Part shown: positions 1 through 10,752 of the stretch, piece by piece
Layout: each line of letters opens with the position of its first letter
How positions within the stretch are numbered: position 1 is the first letter of the stretch
Assembly (NCBI RefSeq): GCF_003094615.1
Contig: NZ_QDKO01000032.1
Span: forward strand, 1 to 64,000
DNA length: 64,000 bases
Direction of reading: 5' to 3'
Origin: Caulobacter radicis
GTDB lineage: Bacteria; Pseudomonadota; Alphaproteobacteria; Caulobacterales; Caulobacteraceae
Made by a program: the position numbers and the translations under genes
Notes under the pieces: model-generated
What the model saw: only the letters and a program-made list of their open reading frames with translations
Databases searched by the model: none
What the model was told of the DNA's origin: nothing

Positions 1-95
1 CCCACCCGATCCCATTCCGAACTCGGTCGTTAAGTCCCCCTGGGCCAATGGTACTTCGTCTCAAGGCGCGGGAGAGTAGGTCGCCGCCAGGTCCG
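1..95 (+). rRNA. rrf: 5S ribosomal RNA, 3' part
   Basis: The window opens inside a 5S rRNA. The segment carries the conserved run CCGAACTCGG followed by the GAGAGTAGGTCGCCGCCAGG 3' portion typical of bacterial 5S rRNA. The 5' end lies outside the window. It is followed 60 bases later by an initiator tRNA, the usual end of an alphaproteobacterial rRNA operon (16S-Ile-Ala-23S-5S-fMet). The exact 3' end is approximate. Confidence 0.93.
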
Positions 96-158
96 CTAAA
101 AGGATGCATCCAGCAAAGATAGCAAAGTCCAGAACCCTACTCACGATTATACCCCTGC

Positions 159-235
<77 letters not shown>

Positions 236-257
236 AATCTTCCGCAGGCGCACGCAA

Positions 258-286
258 GGTCGATACGGTCCGTATCGGCCTTTTTT
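258..286 (+). terminator. Rho-independent terminator of the rRNA operon
   Basis: GGTCGATACG pairs with CGTATCGGCC (10 pairs including one G-T) around a GTC loop and is followed directly by six T. It sits 22 bases after the tRNA 3' end, so it most likely ends the rrn transcript. Confidence 0.85.
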
Positions 287-483
287 CACGCCCGCATTTA
301 CCACTCATAGTGGTATTTTGGCGACAGGCGGGCCTCCGCGCGCGAATTTTTATGGCCAGCAGCCGCTTCCCGTCGATATTCTCCGTGCAAAGGCCATAGC
401 GCGTGCCGCAGTTTTGCGTCATGAGTTGCTGTGGAAGGACGCGGGCCGGCAATTGGCCCGTCGATTGAGGTTTTGAGGATAAG
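287..483 (+). promoter_or_regulatory. Leader/promoter region of the cold-shock gene
   Basis: Gene-free stretch between the rrn terminator and the cold-shock gene. It holds a perfect 7-bp hairpin TACCACT-CAT-AGTGGTA (299-315) followed by TTTT, which could be a second terminator or an operator. A second stem, CGGGCC/GGCCCG (442-460), lies about 24 bases upstream of the start codon. The ribosome site GAGGATAAG directly precedes the ATG. A structured leader fits cold-shock genes, but no start of transcription can be assigned by eye. Confidence 0.45.
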
Positions 484-1008
484 ATGGCGAACGGTGTCGT
501 TAAGTGGTTCAACCCGGCCAAGGGCTTTGGCTTCATTCAGCCCGAGGACGGCGGCCAGGACGTGTTCGTCCACATCGCCGCGGTTGAACGTTCGGGCCTG
601 TCGGGCCTGAACGAAGGCGATCAAGTGGCTTATGAGCTGGAAGAGGACCGCCGCTCGGGCAAGACCTCGGCCGGCAACCTGCGTGTGACCGGCCACGGGG
701 CCGCTCCGGCCGGCGGCGCTCCGCGTCGTCCGCAACGCAGCTTCGACGCCCCGCGTGGCGGCGGCTACGGTGGCGGCGGCGGTGGCGGCACCGGCGAAGC
801 CGGTACGGGCGTCGTGAAGTGGTTCAACAGCACCAAGGGCTTCGGCTTCATCCAGCCGGACAACGGCGGCGGCGACATCTTCGTGCACATCTCGGCCGTC
901 GAGCGCGCCGGCCTGCGCGGCCTGAACGAAGGCCAGCAAGTCGGCTACGAGCTCGAGCAGGACCGCCGCTCGGGCAAGACCTCGGCCGGCAACCTGCGCA
1001 TCCTCTAA
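484..1008 (+). CDS. Double cold-shock-domain protein (CspA family)
   Basis: A 174-residue nucleic-acid-binding protein with two cold-shock domains, roughly residues 3-68 and 107-174. Each carries the RNP1 motif KGFGFIQP and an RNP2-like motif (DVFVHI and DIFVHI). They are joined by a linker rich in Gly, Arg and Pro, with a run of seven Gly. Single-domain family members are about 70 residues; tandem-domain versions are a known alphaproteobacterial type, represented in Caulobacter by CspC/CspD. Such proteins bind single-stranded RNA or DNA and act as RNA chaperones in cold or stationary phase. The ATG follows GAGGATAAG at good spacing. The near-identical repeat [11 protein letters not shown] / [11 protein letters not shown] shows an internal duplication. 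Which Caulobacter paralogue it matches cannot be told here. Confidence 0.93.
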   Translation: MANGVVKWFNPAKGFGFIQPEDGGQDVFVHIAAVERSGLSGLNEGDQVAYELEEDRRSGKTSAGNLRVTGHGAAPAGGAPRRPQRSFDAPRGGGYGGGGGGGTGEAGTGVVKWFNSTKGFGFIQPDNGGGDIFVHISAVERAGLRGLNEGQQVGYELEQDRRSGKTSAGNLRIL

Positions 1009-1059
1009 GCTTCGATCGGCATCGATCCACGCGGTCGACGCCTGAAGCCTGAATGCAAG

Positions 1060-1117
1060 AAGGCCCCGCTGGGGCCTCCGTCATCTCGCGATGGCTGGAG
1101 GCTCCGGCGGGGCCTTT
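1060..1117. terminator. Long hairpin terminator between csp and maeB
   Basis: AAGGCCCCGC (1060-1069) is complementary to GCGGGGCCTT (1107-1116), with an inner stem GCCTCC/GGAGGC. The + strand arm ends in TTTT. The local alternative hairpin AGGCCCC-GCT-GGGGCCT can also form. It lies between two converging genes, so it may serve both. Confidence 0.6.
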
Positions 1118-1163
1118 TCGCGTTCCGAAGTCCCCCGGCGACCAAGGCCGCCGGGGGAGGGGA

Positions 1164-3467
<2,304 letters not shown>

Positions 3468-3878
3468 CGTCGATCCTTCGCGGGTGTTCTGCGCAGCGCT
3501 GTGAAAGCGGGCCGTCTTTTCGCGCTCGTCTCGGGGGAGGGAGCGCTCGCGGTCCGTCTGGGCGTGTAGCTACCGGGGTTGGCCGTGCATTTCCAACCTT
3601 ACGCAGCGTCCAGGGCCCATTTTTTGCGATTCTGCGGCCTTGGCGCTGCGGTCGGGCGGCGTGTGGACGACCTGCGGTCGAGCGCTGGTAAGTAATAAAA
3701 GACTTATATACGCTCAATCGGCGGGCGCGGGGCGCCGCTTGGCTGGGCGAAGCGGCCGGGTGACGGCGCCGGAAAGTCGGCGACGCTGGACAGCCGGCGC
3801 GGGCGGTTCCAGCCTTCGGGGGAAGGCGAAAGAGCGTATGATGACCACCACACCGCAGGGCGCGAGGAAGCAAGAGCG
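3468..3878. promoter_or_regulatory. Divergent maeB/uraH intergenic region
   Basis: A 411-base gap between maeB (-) and uraH (+). The only clear structure is an AT-rich island in GC-rich surroundings at 3686-3712. It contains the dyad TAAGT-N8-ACTTA (3689-3706) and an overlapping TATATA (3705-3710) that could be the -10 box of the purine operon. No gene was recognised in the rest. The stretch just before uraH reads through without a stop in one frame but has no recognisable protein. Confidence 0.5.
3689..3706. promoter_or_regulatory. Candidate purine operator TAAGT-N8-ACTTA (site 1)
   Basis: The 18-bp dyad TAAGTAATAAAAGACTTA lies 173 bp before the uraH start and touches a candidate -10 TATATA. 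Its 16-base core matches the hpxX/formamidase site (16277-16292) at 13 of 16 positions, and its five-base arms are the same as at the TBDR site (14216-14233). A binding protein is inferred, not known. Confidence 0.6.
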
Positions 3879-4226
3879 ATGAGCGGCCTGACGACCCATA
3901 TCCTCGACACCGCCGCCGGCCGCCCGGCCGCAGGGGTGGCGGTGCGCGTCTTGCGCCGGATCGAAGGGCCGCCGGTGCTGCTGCTGGCGACAACCACCGA
4001 TGCCGACGGCCGTGCGCGGCTGGTCGAGGGCGAGGCCCTGGAGGTCGGCGGCTATCGCCTGGAATTCGAGGTCGCCGCCTATTTCGCCGCCAGCGGGGCC
4101 AAGGTCTCGGACCCGCCGTTCCTCGACGTGGTGACCATCGACTTTTCCGTGGCCGACGCGGGCCAGCACCACCACGTGCCGCTGCTGATGTCGCCGTTCG
4201 GCTATTCCACCTATCGAGGCAGCTGA
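3879..4226 (+). CDS. uraH: 5-hydroxyisourate hydrolase
   Basis: A transthyretin-like enzyme of 115 residues that hydrolyses 5-hydroxyisourate, the product of urate oxidation, to OHCU. It shows the N-terminal signature LTTHILDTAAGRPA and ends in the diagnostic C-terminal tetrapeptide YRGS; the catalytic His of THILD and the HHH-VPLLMSPFGYSTYRGS region are present. The length fits the family (110-120). No signal peptide is visible, so it is cytoplasmic. It is the first gene of an apparent operon; xdhA starts one base after its stop. No uricase or OHCU decarboxylase gene is visible in the window. Confidence 0.95.
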   Translation: MSGLTTHILDTAAGRPAAGVAVRVLRRIEGPPVLLLATTTDADGRARLVEGEALEVGGYRLEFEVAAYFAASGAKVSDPPFLDVVTIDFSVADAGQHHHVPLLMSPFGYSTYRGS

Positions 4227-4227
4227 G

Positions 4228-5706
4228 ATGGGCGGGACCATCCGTTTTCTGCTGGACGGCGAGGTGCGGGAGGCGGCGGGTGTCGATCCGACGACCACGC
4301 TGCTGGAGCACCTGCGCGGACCGCTGCGGCGGACCGGGACCAAGGAAGGCTGCGCCGAGGGCGACTGCGGCTCGTGCAGCGTACTGGTGGGCGAACTGAC
4401 CACCGGCGACGACCTGGATCCGGTGAACTGGCGGGCCGTCAACGCCTGCATCCAGCTGCTGCCGATGCTGGACGGCAAGGCGGTGATGACCGTCGAGAGC
4501 CTGGCGACCCAGACCGTGGCGGGATGCGCGGGCAGACCGCATCCCGTGCAGCAGGCGATGATCGACAAGCACGGCTCGCAATGCGGCTTCTGCACGCCGG
4601 GCATCGTCATGTCGCTGTACGGCCGGGCCGTCGGCGCCTGCGGGGCGGGGGCGCCGGTCGAGGACGTGCTGGCGGGCAACCTCTGCCGCTGCACCGGCTA
4701 TGGGCCGATCCTGGACGCCGCCCGCGAGGTGGTGCGCGAGCCCGCGCCGGACGTGGCCGCGCCGCTGAAGGCGATCCAGCGCCAGGCCATGCTGACCCTG
4801 GCCCACGAGGATCCGGTGCGCGGCGTCACCCGCCGCTGGCTGGCGCCGCGCAGCCTGGCCGAGCTGGCCGCCGCCGCCGAGGCCAATCCCGACGCGGCCT
4901 TCGTGGCCGGGGCCACGGACGTCGGCCTGTGGGTCACCAAGCTGAGAAAGCCGCCGCAGACCCTGATCGACATCGGCCGCGTGCCGGAACTGAAGACCAT
5001 CGGCCGGGTGGGCGATGCTTTGCGGATCGGCGCGGGCGTGCGCTATGTCGAGGCCATCGAGACCCTGAGCGCCCGCTATCCGGGCCTGTCCGACATGATG
5101 CGGCGGCTGGGTTCGACCCAGGTGCGCAACAGCGGCACGATCGGCGGCAACATCGCCAACGGCTCGCCGATCGGCGACATGCCCCCGGCCCTGATCGCGC
5201 TGGGCGCGCGGCTGGTGCTGCGCCGGGGCGAGCAGGTCCGCGAAATCCCGCTGGAGGACTTCTTCATCGCCTACGGCAAGCAGGACCGCCAGCCGGGCGA
5301 GTTCGTCGAGGCGGTGATCGTGCCGCGCGGTCCGGCGGGCCAGATCTTCAAGGTCTACAAGCTGTCCAAGCGCTTCGACCAGGACATCTCGGCCGTCTGC
5401 GCCGCCTTCGCCGTCACCGTGGTCGACGGGGTGGTGATCGAGGCGCGCGTGGCGTTCGGCGGCATGGCCGGCACCCCCAAGCGGGCCGACGCCTGCGAGG
5501 CGGCGCTGATCGGTTCGCCCTGGACGCGCGAGAGCGTCGAGGCGGCGGCCGCCAGGCTGGACGAGGACTATACGCCGCTGTCGGACATGCGGGCCTCGGC
5601 CGCCTATCGCGCCACGACGGCGCGCAACCTGCTGCTCCGCGCCTTCATCGAAAGCGCTGAGCCCGGCGTGGCGACCAGCGTGCTGGCGGAGGCGGCCCAT
5701 GGCTGA
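4228..5706 (+). CDS. xdhA: Xanthine dehydrogenase small subunit (2Fe-2S/FAD)
   Basis: A 492-residue subunit of the molybdenum enzyme that oxidises hypoxanthine and xanthine to urate. The N-terminal ferredoxin domain has its cysteines in CAEGDCGSCSV (about residues 36-46). A second 2Fe-2S domain has QCGFCTPGIV and NLCRCTGY (about 115-165). From about residue 200 follows the FAD-binding domain, with FVAGATDVGL and GGNIANGSPIGD, and then the CO dehydrogenase flavoprotein C-terminal domain. Length and order are those of bacterial XdhA. It starts 2 bases after uraH and overlaps xdhB by 8 bases, so translation is probably coupled. Confidence 0.96.
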   Translation: MGGTIRFLLDGEVREAAGVDPTTTLLEHLRGPLRRTGTKEGCAEGDCGSCSVLVGELTTGDDLDPVNWRAVNACIQLLPMLDGKAVMTVESLATQTVAGCAGRPHPVQQAMIDKHGSQCGFCTPGIVMSLYGRAVGACGAGAPVEDVLAGNLCRCTGYGPILDAAREVVREPAPDVAAPLKAIQRQAMLTLAHEDPVRGVTRRWLAPRSLAELAAAAEANPDAAFVAGATDVGLWVTKLRKPPQTLIDIGRVPELKTIGRVGDALRIGAGVRYVEAIETLSARYPGLSDMMRRLGSTQVRNSGTIGGNIANGSPIGDMPPALIALGARLVLRRGEQVREIPLEDFFIAYGKQDRQPGEFVEAVIVPRGPAGQIFKVYKLSKRFDQDISAVCAAFAVTVVDGVVIEARVAFGGMAGTPKRADACEAALIGSPWTRESVEAAAARLDEDYTPLSDMRASAAYRATTARNLLLRAFIESAEPGVATSVLAEAAHG

Positions 5707-8029
5707 CTCAGGCGCTTCGGTCAAAGTCACTCCGTTCCAGGGCGTGCACGCCTCGGTTCCGCACGACAGCGCCCTGCGCCACGTGACGGGCACGGCGATC
5801 TATGTCGACGACCTGCCCGAGCCGGCCGGCATGCTGCACGTGCACCTGGGCATGAGCACCCGGGCCCATGCGCGGATCGTGTCGATGGACCTGTCGGCCG
5901 TGCGCGCCTCGCCCGGCGTGGTGCGGGTGCTGACCGCCGATGACATTCCCGGCGAGAACGACGTCAGCCCCGTGATCCACGACGACCGGCTGTTCGCGAC
6001 GGGCGAGGTCTATTGCGTGGGCCAGAGCCTGTTCGCGGTGGCCGCCACCTCGATCGCCGCGGCCCGCGCCGCCGCGGCCAAGGCCGTGGTCGCATACGAG
6101 GACCTGCCGGCGGCGATCACCATCGAACAGGCCCAGGCGCTGGACCTGAGGATTGAGGCCAGCCAGCGCATGGCGCGCGGCGATGCGGCCGCCGCGCTGG
6201 AGGCCGCGCCCAACCGTATCCAGGGCAAGTTCGCGATCGGCGGCCAGGACCACTTCTATCTGGAGGGGCAGGCCTCGCTGGCCACGCCACGCGAGGAGGG
6301 CGACGTCCACGTCTGGTGCTCCACCCAGCATCCGACCGAGGTGCAGCACCTGATCGCCCGCGTGCTGGGCCGGCCCGACCACGCCGTGACGGTGGAGGTG
6401 CGCCGCATGGGCGGCGGCTTCGGCGGCAAGGAGACCCAGGCCTCGCTGTTCGCGGCGGCCGCCGCCCTGGTCGCGGTCAAGACCGGCCGTCCGGCCAAGT
6501 GCCGCCCGGATCGCGACGAGGACATGGTCATGACCGGCAAGCGGCATGACTTCGAGGTCGGCTACGACGTCGGCTTCGACGATCAGGGGCGGCTGGAAGG
6601 GATCCGGCTGGAGCTGGCCTCGCGCTGCGGGGCGACGACGGATCTGTCGCCGGCCATCAACGACCGGGCGATGTTCCACGCCGACAACGCCTACTACCTG
6701 CCGGCGGTCGAGATCGTCTCGCACCGCTGGCGCACCCACACCGTCTCCAATACCGCCTTCCGGGGCTTTGGCGGTCCGCAGGGCATGGCGGCGATCGAAC
6801 GGGTGATGGATGCGGTGGCGCAGGCGGCCGGGCTCGACCCGCTGGAGGTGCGCCGCCGCAACCTCTATGGCGGCAGCCATAACCTGACGCCCTACTACCA
6901 GGTGGTGGAAGACAACGTCGCGCCGCAGCTGATCGAGGAACTGGCCAGGTCCTGCGACTACGAGGCCCGCCAGAAGGCGGTGGACGCCTTCAACGCGGCC
7001 AATCCGATCCTCAAGAAGGGCCTGGCCCTGACGCCGGTGAAGTTCGGGGTGTCGTTCACGACCACGCACCTGAACCAGGCCGGCGCGCTGATCCACATCT
7101 ATGCCGACGGTTCGATCATGCTGAACCACGGCGGCGCCGAGATGGGGCAGGGGCTCTATATCAAGGTCGCCCAGGTGGCGGCGGAGGCGTTCCAGGTTCC
7201 GCTCGACCGCGTGAAGATCACCTCGACCACCACCGACAAGGTGCCCAACACCTCGGCCACGGCCGCCTCGTCGGGGGCCGACCTCAACGGCATGGCGGTG
7301 CTGGACGCGGCGGGCAAGTTGAAGGGGCGCCTGACGGCCTTCGCCGCCGAGAAGTGGGGCGTGGATCCCTCGCAGGTGGCCTTCACGCCCGAGGGGGTGA
7401 AGATCGGCGGCGAGACGGTGAGCTTCCCGGACTTCTGCAGGCAGGCCTATCTGGCGCGAATCTCGCTGTCGGCCACCGGCTTCTACGCCACGCCCAAGAT
7501 CGCCTACGACCGCAAGACCCATCGCGGACGGCCGTTCTACTATTTCGCCTATGGCGCGGCCTGCAGCGAGGTGGTCATCGACACCCTGACCGGCGAGACC
7601 AAGGTGCTGCGCGCCGACATCCTGCACGACGTGGGCCGCTCGCTGAACCCGGCCATCGACCTTGGCCAGGTCGAGGGCGGCTTCATCCAGGGCATGGGCT
7701 GGCTGACGACGGAAGAACTGGTCTACGACGCCAAGGGCGTGCTGAAGACCCACGCCCCCTCGACCTACAAGATCCCGACGGCGGGCGACCGGCCGCGCGT
7801 GCTGAACGTCAAGCTGTGGGAGCCCGGCCGCAACGCCGAGCCGACCGTCCACCGCTCCAAGGCCGTGGGCGAGCCGCCGCTGATGCTGGCGATCTCGGTG
7901 TTCAGCGCCATCACCCGGGCGGTGGCGTCGGTGGGGGATCATCGGGTGATGCCGAACCTCGACGCGCCGGCGACGCCGGAGGCGGTGCTGATGGCGGTGG
8001 AAGACGTGCGGAGGCGGGCTGGTGGGTGA
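5699..8029 (+). CDS. xdhB: Xanthine dehydrogenase large subunit (molybdopterin-binding)
   Basis: A 776-residue catalytic subunit that binds the molybdenum cofactor. Visible signatures are the N-terminal aldehyde oxidase/xanthine dehydrogenase domain beginning HDSALRHVTGTAIYVDD, the cofactor loops GGGFGGKETQ (~235) and FRGFGGPQG (~355), and the C-terminal KAVGEPPLML with the catalytic Glu (~720). The length matches XdhB of purine catabolism rather than CO dehydrogenase. It pairs with the overlapping xdhA. A long palindromic repeat separates it from xdhC, so downstream expression may drop there. Confidence 0.96.
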   Translation: MADSGASVKVTPFQGVHASVPHDSALRHVTGTAIYVDDLPEPAGMLHVHLGMSTRAHARIVSMDLSAVRASPGVVRVLTADDIPGENDVSPVIHDDRLFATGEVYCVGQSLFAVAATSIAAARAAAAKAVVAYEDLPAAITIEQAQALDLRIEASQRMARGDAAAALEAAPNRIQGKFAIGGQDHFYLEGQASLATPREEGDVHVWCSTQHPTEVQHLIARVLGRPDHAVTVEVRRMGGGFGGKETQASLFAAAAALVAVKTGRPAKCRPDRDEDMVMTGKRHDFEVGYDVGFDDQGRLEGIRLELASRCGATTDLSPAINDRAMFHADNAYYLPAVEIVSHRWRTHTVSNTAFRGFGGPQGMAAIERVMDAVAQAAGLDPLEVRRRNLYGGSHNLTPYYQVVEDNVAPQLIEELARSCDYEARQKAVDAFNAANPILKKGLALTPVKFGVSFTTTHLNQAGALIHIYADGSIMLNHGGAEMGQGLYIKVAQVAAEAFQVPLDRVKITSTTTDKVPNTSATAASSGADLNGMAVLDAAGKLKGRLTAFAAEKWGVDPSQVAFTPEGVKIGGETVSFPDFCRQAYLARISLSATGFYATPKIAYDRKTHRGRPFYYFAYGAACSEVVIDTLTGETKVLRADILHDVGRSLNPAIDLGQVEGGFIQGMGWLTTEELVYDAKGVLKTHAPSTYKIPTAGDRPRVLNVKLWEPGRNAEPTVHRSKAVGEPPLMLAISVFSAITRAVASVGDHRVMPNLDAPATPEAVLMAVEDVRRRAGG

Positions 8030-8049
8030 GGTCGCTTTCGCTTCTTCAA

Positions 8050-8183
8050 ACCTCTCCCAAGGGGAGAGGGAGGGGCCCGCCGCGCAGCGGTGGGAGGGTG
8101 AGGGGGTAAACCGCTCGCCGTCGAAACCCCTCACCCTCCCACGCCTGACGGCGTGGGCCCCTCCCTCTCCCTGTGGGAGAGGT
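8050..8183. repeat. Long palindromic intergenic repeat, family A
   Basis: The left arm (8050-8106, starting ACCTCTCCCAAGGGGAGAGG) and right arm (8127-8183, ending TGTGGGAGAGGT) are largely complementary over about 57 bases, with a 20-base centre. The same family occurs at 17464-17610. It lies inside the purine operon, between xdhB and xdhC, and its right end supplies the purine-rich stretch GGGAGAGG in front of the xdhC start. Confidence 0.8.
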
Positions 8184-8187
8184 TGAA

Positions 8188-9213
8188 TTGTTGGCCACCC
8201 ACAAGAACTGGGCCCGCGCGGCCCTGTCGCGGCTCGACGCCGACGACCATGCCGCCCTGGTCACAGTGCTCGCCACCGAAGGCTCGGCGCCGCGCGAGGC
8301 GGGGACCAAGATGGTGGTCTGGGAGGGCGGCCAGTCGGGCACGATCGGCGGCGGCAATCTGGAGCACCAGGCGACCAGCCAGGCGCGGCGGATGCTGACC
8401 GGCTCGCAGGCGGCCTTCGCGATCCAGGACTATCCGCTGGGCCCGCTGCTGGCCCAGTGCTGCGGCGGCCGGGTGCGGCTGATGATCGAGCGGGTCGAGG
8501 CCGCCAGCCGCGACTGGCTGACCGAGGCCGCGCGGCGGATGGACGCCGACCAGCCGTTCGAGCTGCGCACCCGTTTCGACCCGGGCCTCTTGACCAAGAC
8601 CATCGCCCCGATCGCGGCCCTGGACGCCGATCCGCCGGCCGTCCGCCTGGGCGGGGCGCCGGCCGCCGCGCGTGGCGCGCGCCCGGACCTCGGCGATGAA
8701 CTGGTCGAGCGCAGCGAGGCGCCCCGCCGGCCGCTGCTGCTGTTCGGCGCCGGCCATGTGGGCCAGGCGATCGCCCGGGCCTTCGCGCCGCTGCCGTTCA
8801 AGCTGTTCTGGTACGACAGCCGGCCCGAGGCGGCGGAGATTCCCGGCGTCGTCGTGCGCGAGCCGGCCGAGCTGGCCGCCCTGGCGATGGGCGCGACGCC
8901 GCAGGCTTACGGCCTGGTCCTGACCCACGACCATGCTCTGGACTACGCCCTGGCCTCGGCCGGGCTGGCCGGCGGCGGCTTTTCCTATCTCGGCCTGATC
9001 GGGTCGAAGACCAAGCGGGCGCGGTTCATGCATCGGCTGCGCGACGACGGCTTTTCCGAATTGGCGCTGAACCGCCTGACCTGCCCGATCGGCCTGCCGG
9101 GGCTGAAGAGCAAGGCGCCCGAGGTGATCGCCGTCTCGGTGGCCGCCGACCTCTTGATGCGGCTGGAAGCCGCCCAGGCCAGTAACGACGAGGGGTTTCG
9201 TGCAAGCGTATAG
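8188..9213 (+). CDS. xdhC: Xanthine dehydrogenase accessory protein XdhC
   Basis: XdhC binds and delivers the sulfurated molybdenum cofactor to XdhB; it is not part of the mature enzyme. The N-terminal XdhC/CoxI domain shows VLATEGSAPREAGTKMVV and GTIGGGNLEHQA, and the C-terminal Rossmann domain shows LLLFGAGHVGQAIARAF and GLIGSKTKRARF. It is about 341 residues, normal for the family. The start is uncertain. TTG at 8188 is chosen because GGGAGAGG ends 5 bases upstream; GTG at 8173 lies inside the repeat and would add five residues. The 3' end overlaps guaD by 14 bases. Confidence 0.93.
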   Translation: MLATHKNWARAALSRLDADDHAALVTVLATEGSAPREAGTKMVVWEGGQSGTIGGGNLEHQATSQARRMLTGSQAAFAIQDYPLGPLLAQCCGGRVRLMIERVEAASRDWLTEAARRMDADQPFELRTRFDPGLLTKTIAPIAALDADPPAVRLGGAPAAARGARPDLGDELVERSEAPRRPLLLFGAGHVGQAIARAFAPLPFKLFWYDSRPEAAEIPGVVVREPAELAALAMGATPQAYGLVLTHDHALDYALASAGLAGGGFSYLGLIGSKTKRARFMHRLRDDGFSELALNRLTCPIGLPGLKSKAPEVIAVSVAADLLMRLEAAQASNDEGFRASV

Positions 9214-10483
9214 GGCGTCGATCCTCCACCTGACCGGGGATCCGACGGAGAACGGGAAGGCCGTGGCCTTCCACGAGGACGGCCTGCTGGTCGTCGACGA
9301 CGGACGGGTGGTCGCGTGCGGCGACCACGCGGCGTTGGCGGCCGACCATGCCGATGTTCCGGTCGAGGACCTGACCGGCCACTGGATCACGCCGGGCTTC
9401 ATCGACACCCACATCCACTTCCCGCAGGTCGACATCATCGCCGCCCATGGCGCGCAGCTGCTCGACTGGCTGGAGCAGCACACCTTCCCGGCCGAGGCGG
9501 CCTTCGCCGATCCTGTCCACGCCCGCGAGACGGCGAGCTTCTTCGTCGACGAACTGCTGCGCAACGGCACCACTACGGCCCTGGTGTTCGGCTCGGTGCA
9601 CAAGGGATCGGTCGACGCCCTGTTCGCCGAGGCGCTGTCGCGCGACATGCGGCTGATCGCCGGCAAGGCGCTGATGGACCGCAACGCCCCGCCGGGCCTG
9701 ACCGACACGGTCGAGGGGGCGCGGGCCGACATGCGGGCGCTGATCGCCGACTGGCACGGCAAGGGACGGCTGGGCTACGCGGTCACGCCGCGCTTCGCCA
9801 TCAGCTGCACCGACGCTCAGCTGGAGATGGCCGGGCAGGTGCTGGCGGAAAATCCCGGCGTCTGGATGCAGACCCACCTGTCGGAGAACCCGCGCGAGAT
9901 CGTCGAGACCGCCGAGTTGTTTCCCGGCGCGAGCGATTACCTCGACGTCTACGAACGGTTCGGCCTGGTGCAGAAGCGTTCGGTGTTCGCTCACTGCGTC
10001 CATTTGCAGGGCGAGGCGTTCCAGCGGCTGGCGGCCAAGGACGCGGCGGTGTCGTTCTGCCCGACCTCGAACCTGTTCCTGGGCTCGGGCCTCTTCCCGC
10101 TGCCGACCGCCTGCCAGCACGGGGTGAAGGTAGGCATCGGCACCGATGTCGGGGCCGGCACGACCTTCTCGATCCTCCACACCCTGGGCGAGGCCTACAA
10201 GGTGGGCCAGCTGCGCGGCCAGGCGCTGGATCCGTTCCACGCGCTGTACCTGGCCACGCTGGGTGGGGCGCGGGCGCTGGATCTCGACGACCGCATCGGC
10301 AACCTGGCGCCCGGCAAGGAGGCCGACTTCCTGGTGCTGGACCTGGCCGCGACGCCGCTGTTGGAGCGCCGGCTGAAGGCGGCGAAGGGGCTGGAGGACA
10401 GGCTGTTCGCGCTGACCGTGCTGGGCGACGACCGGGTGGTGGCGCGGACGTACTTGGCGGGCGTGGAGCGGTGGCGGCGGTGA
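9200..10483 (+). CDS. guaD: Guanine deaminase
   Basis: A 427-residue amidohydrolase that converts guanine to xanthine, feeding XdhAB. It shows the zinc motif FIDTHIHFPQ (~residue 70), the active-site segments GTTTALVFGSVH, MQTHLSENPREI and FAHCVHL, and the metal Asp in GIGTDVGAGTTFS (~315). Length and motifs match bacterial GuaD rather than cytosine deaminase or AtzA-type hydrolases. It starts with GTG, overlapping the end of xdhC by 14 bases, which indicates coupled translation as the last gene of the operon. Two palindromic repeats follow and probably close the transcript. Confidence 0.95.
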   Translation: MQAYRASILHLTGDPTENGKAVAFHEDGLLVVDDGRVVACGDHAALAADHADVPVEDLTGHWITPGFIDTHIHFPQVDIIAAHGAQLLDWLEQHTFPAEAAFADPVHARETASFFVDELLRNGTTTALVFGSVHKGSVDALFAEALSRDMRLIAGKALMDRNAPPGLTDTVEGARADMRALIADWHGKGRLGYAVTPRFAISCTDAQLEMAGQVLAENPGVWMQTHLSENPREIVETAELFPGASDYLDVYERFGLVQKRSVFAHCVHLQGEAFQRLAAKDAAVSFCPTSNLFLGSGLFPLPTACQHGVKVGIGTDVGAGTTFSILHTLGEAYKVGQLRGQALDPFHALYLATLGGARALDLDDRIGNLAPGKEADFLVLDLAATPLLERRLKAAKGLEDRLFALTVLGDDRVVARTYLAGVERWRR

Positions 10484-10486
10484 GGC

Positions 10487-10598
10487 CATGCGTCCTTCGA
10501 GGCCCGCTCGCGCGGGCGCCTCACGATGAGGATGCAGGCTCGAGAATGTCCTCATCCTGAGGTGCGAGGCGAAGCCCAGCCTCGAAGGACGCAGGATG
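10487..10598. repeat. Palindromic intergenic repeat, family C
   Basis: The left arm starts CATGCGTCCTTCGAGG and the right arm ends CCTCGAAGGACGCAGGATG, with inner CCTCA..TGAGG motifs. A close relative lies at 39525-39629 and a more distant one at 26305-26382. It is located between convergent guaD and the nucleoside hydrolase. Confidence 0.8.
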
Positions 10599-10611
10599 TT
10601 TCAGTCTCAAG

Positions 10612-10746
10612 GAACCTCCCCCCCCTGGGGGAGGTGTCGCCGAAGGCGACGGTGGGGGGACGTTGTCAACTTCCGCGGACTTGGCCGAGCTCGCCAAGAA
10701 CTCCCCCCCGACCGCTGCGCGGTCGCCTCCCCCAGAGGGGGAGGTT
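10612..10746. repeat. Palindromic intergenic repeat, family B
   Basis: Arms AACCTCCCCCCCCTGGGGGAGGT and the complementary GCCTCCCCCAGAGGGGGAGGTT flank a centre that contains ACTTGGCC. The same type occurs at 18653-18788, 36871-37002 and 38116-38241. It sits directly next to the family C repeat, so this convergent gap holds two different elements in tandem. Confidence 0.8.
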
Positions 10747-10752
10747 CTTTTC

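Noticed and set aside
8050-10746. Palindromic repeats as part of a CRISPR array
   Set aside because: Each is a single long inverted repeat without regularly spaced direct repeats and spacers, and no cas gene is present.
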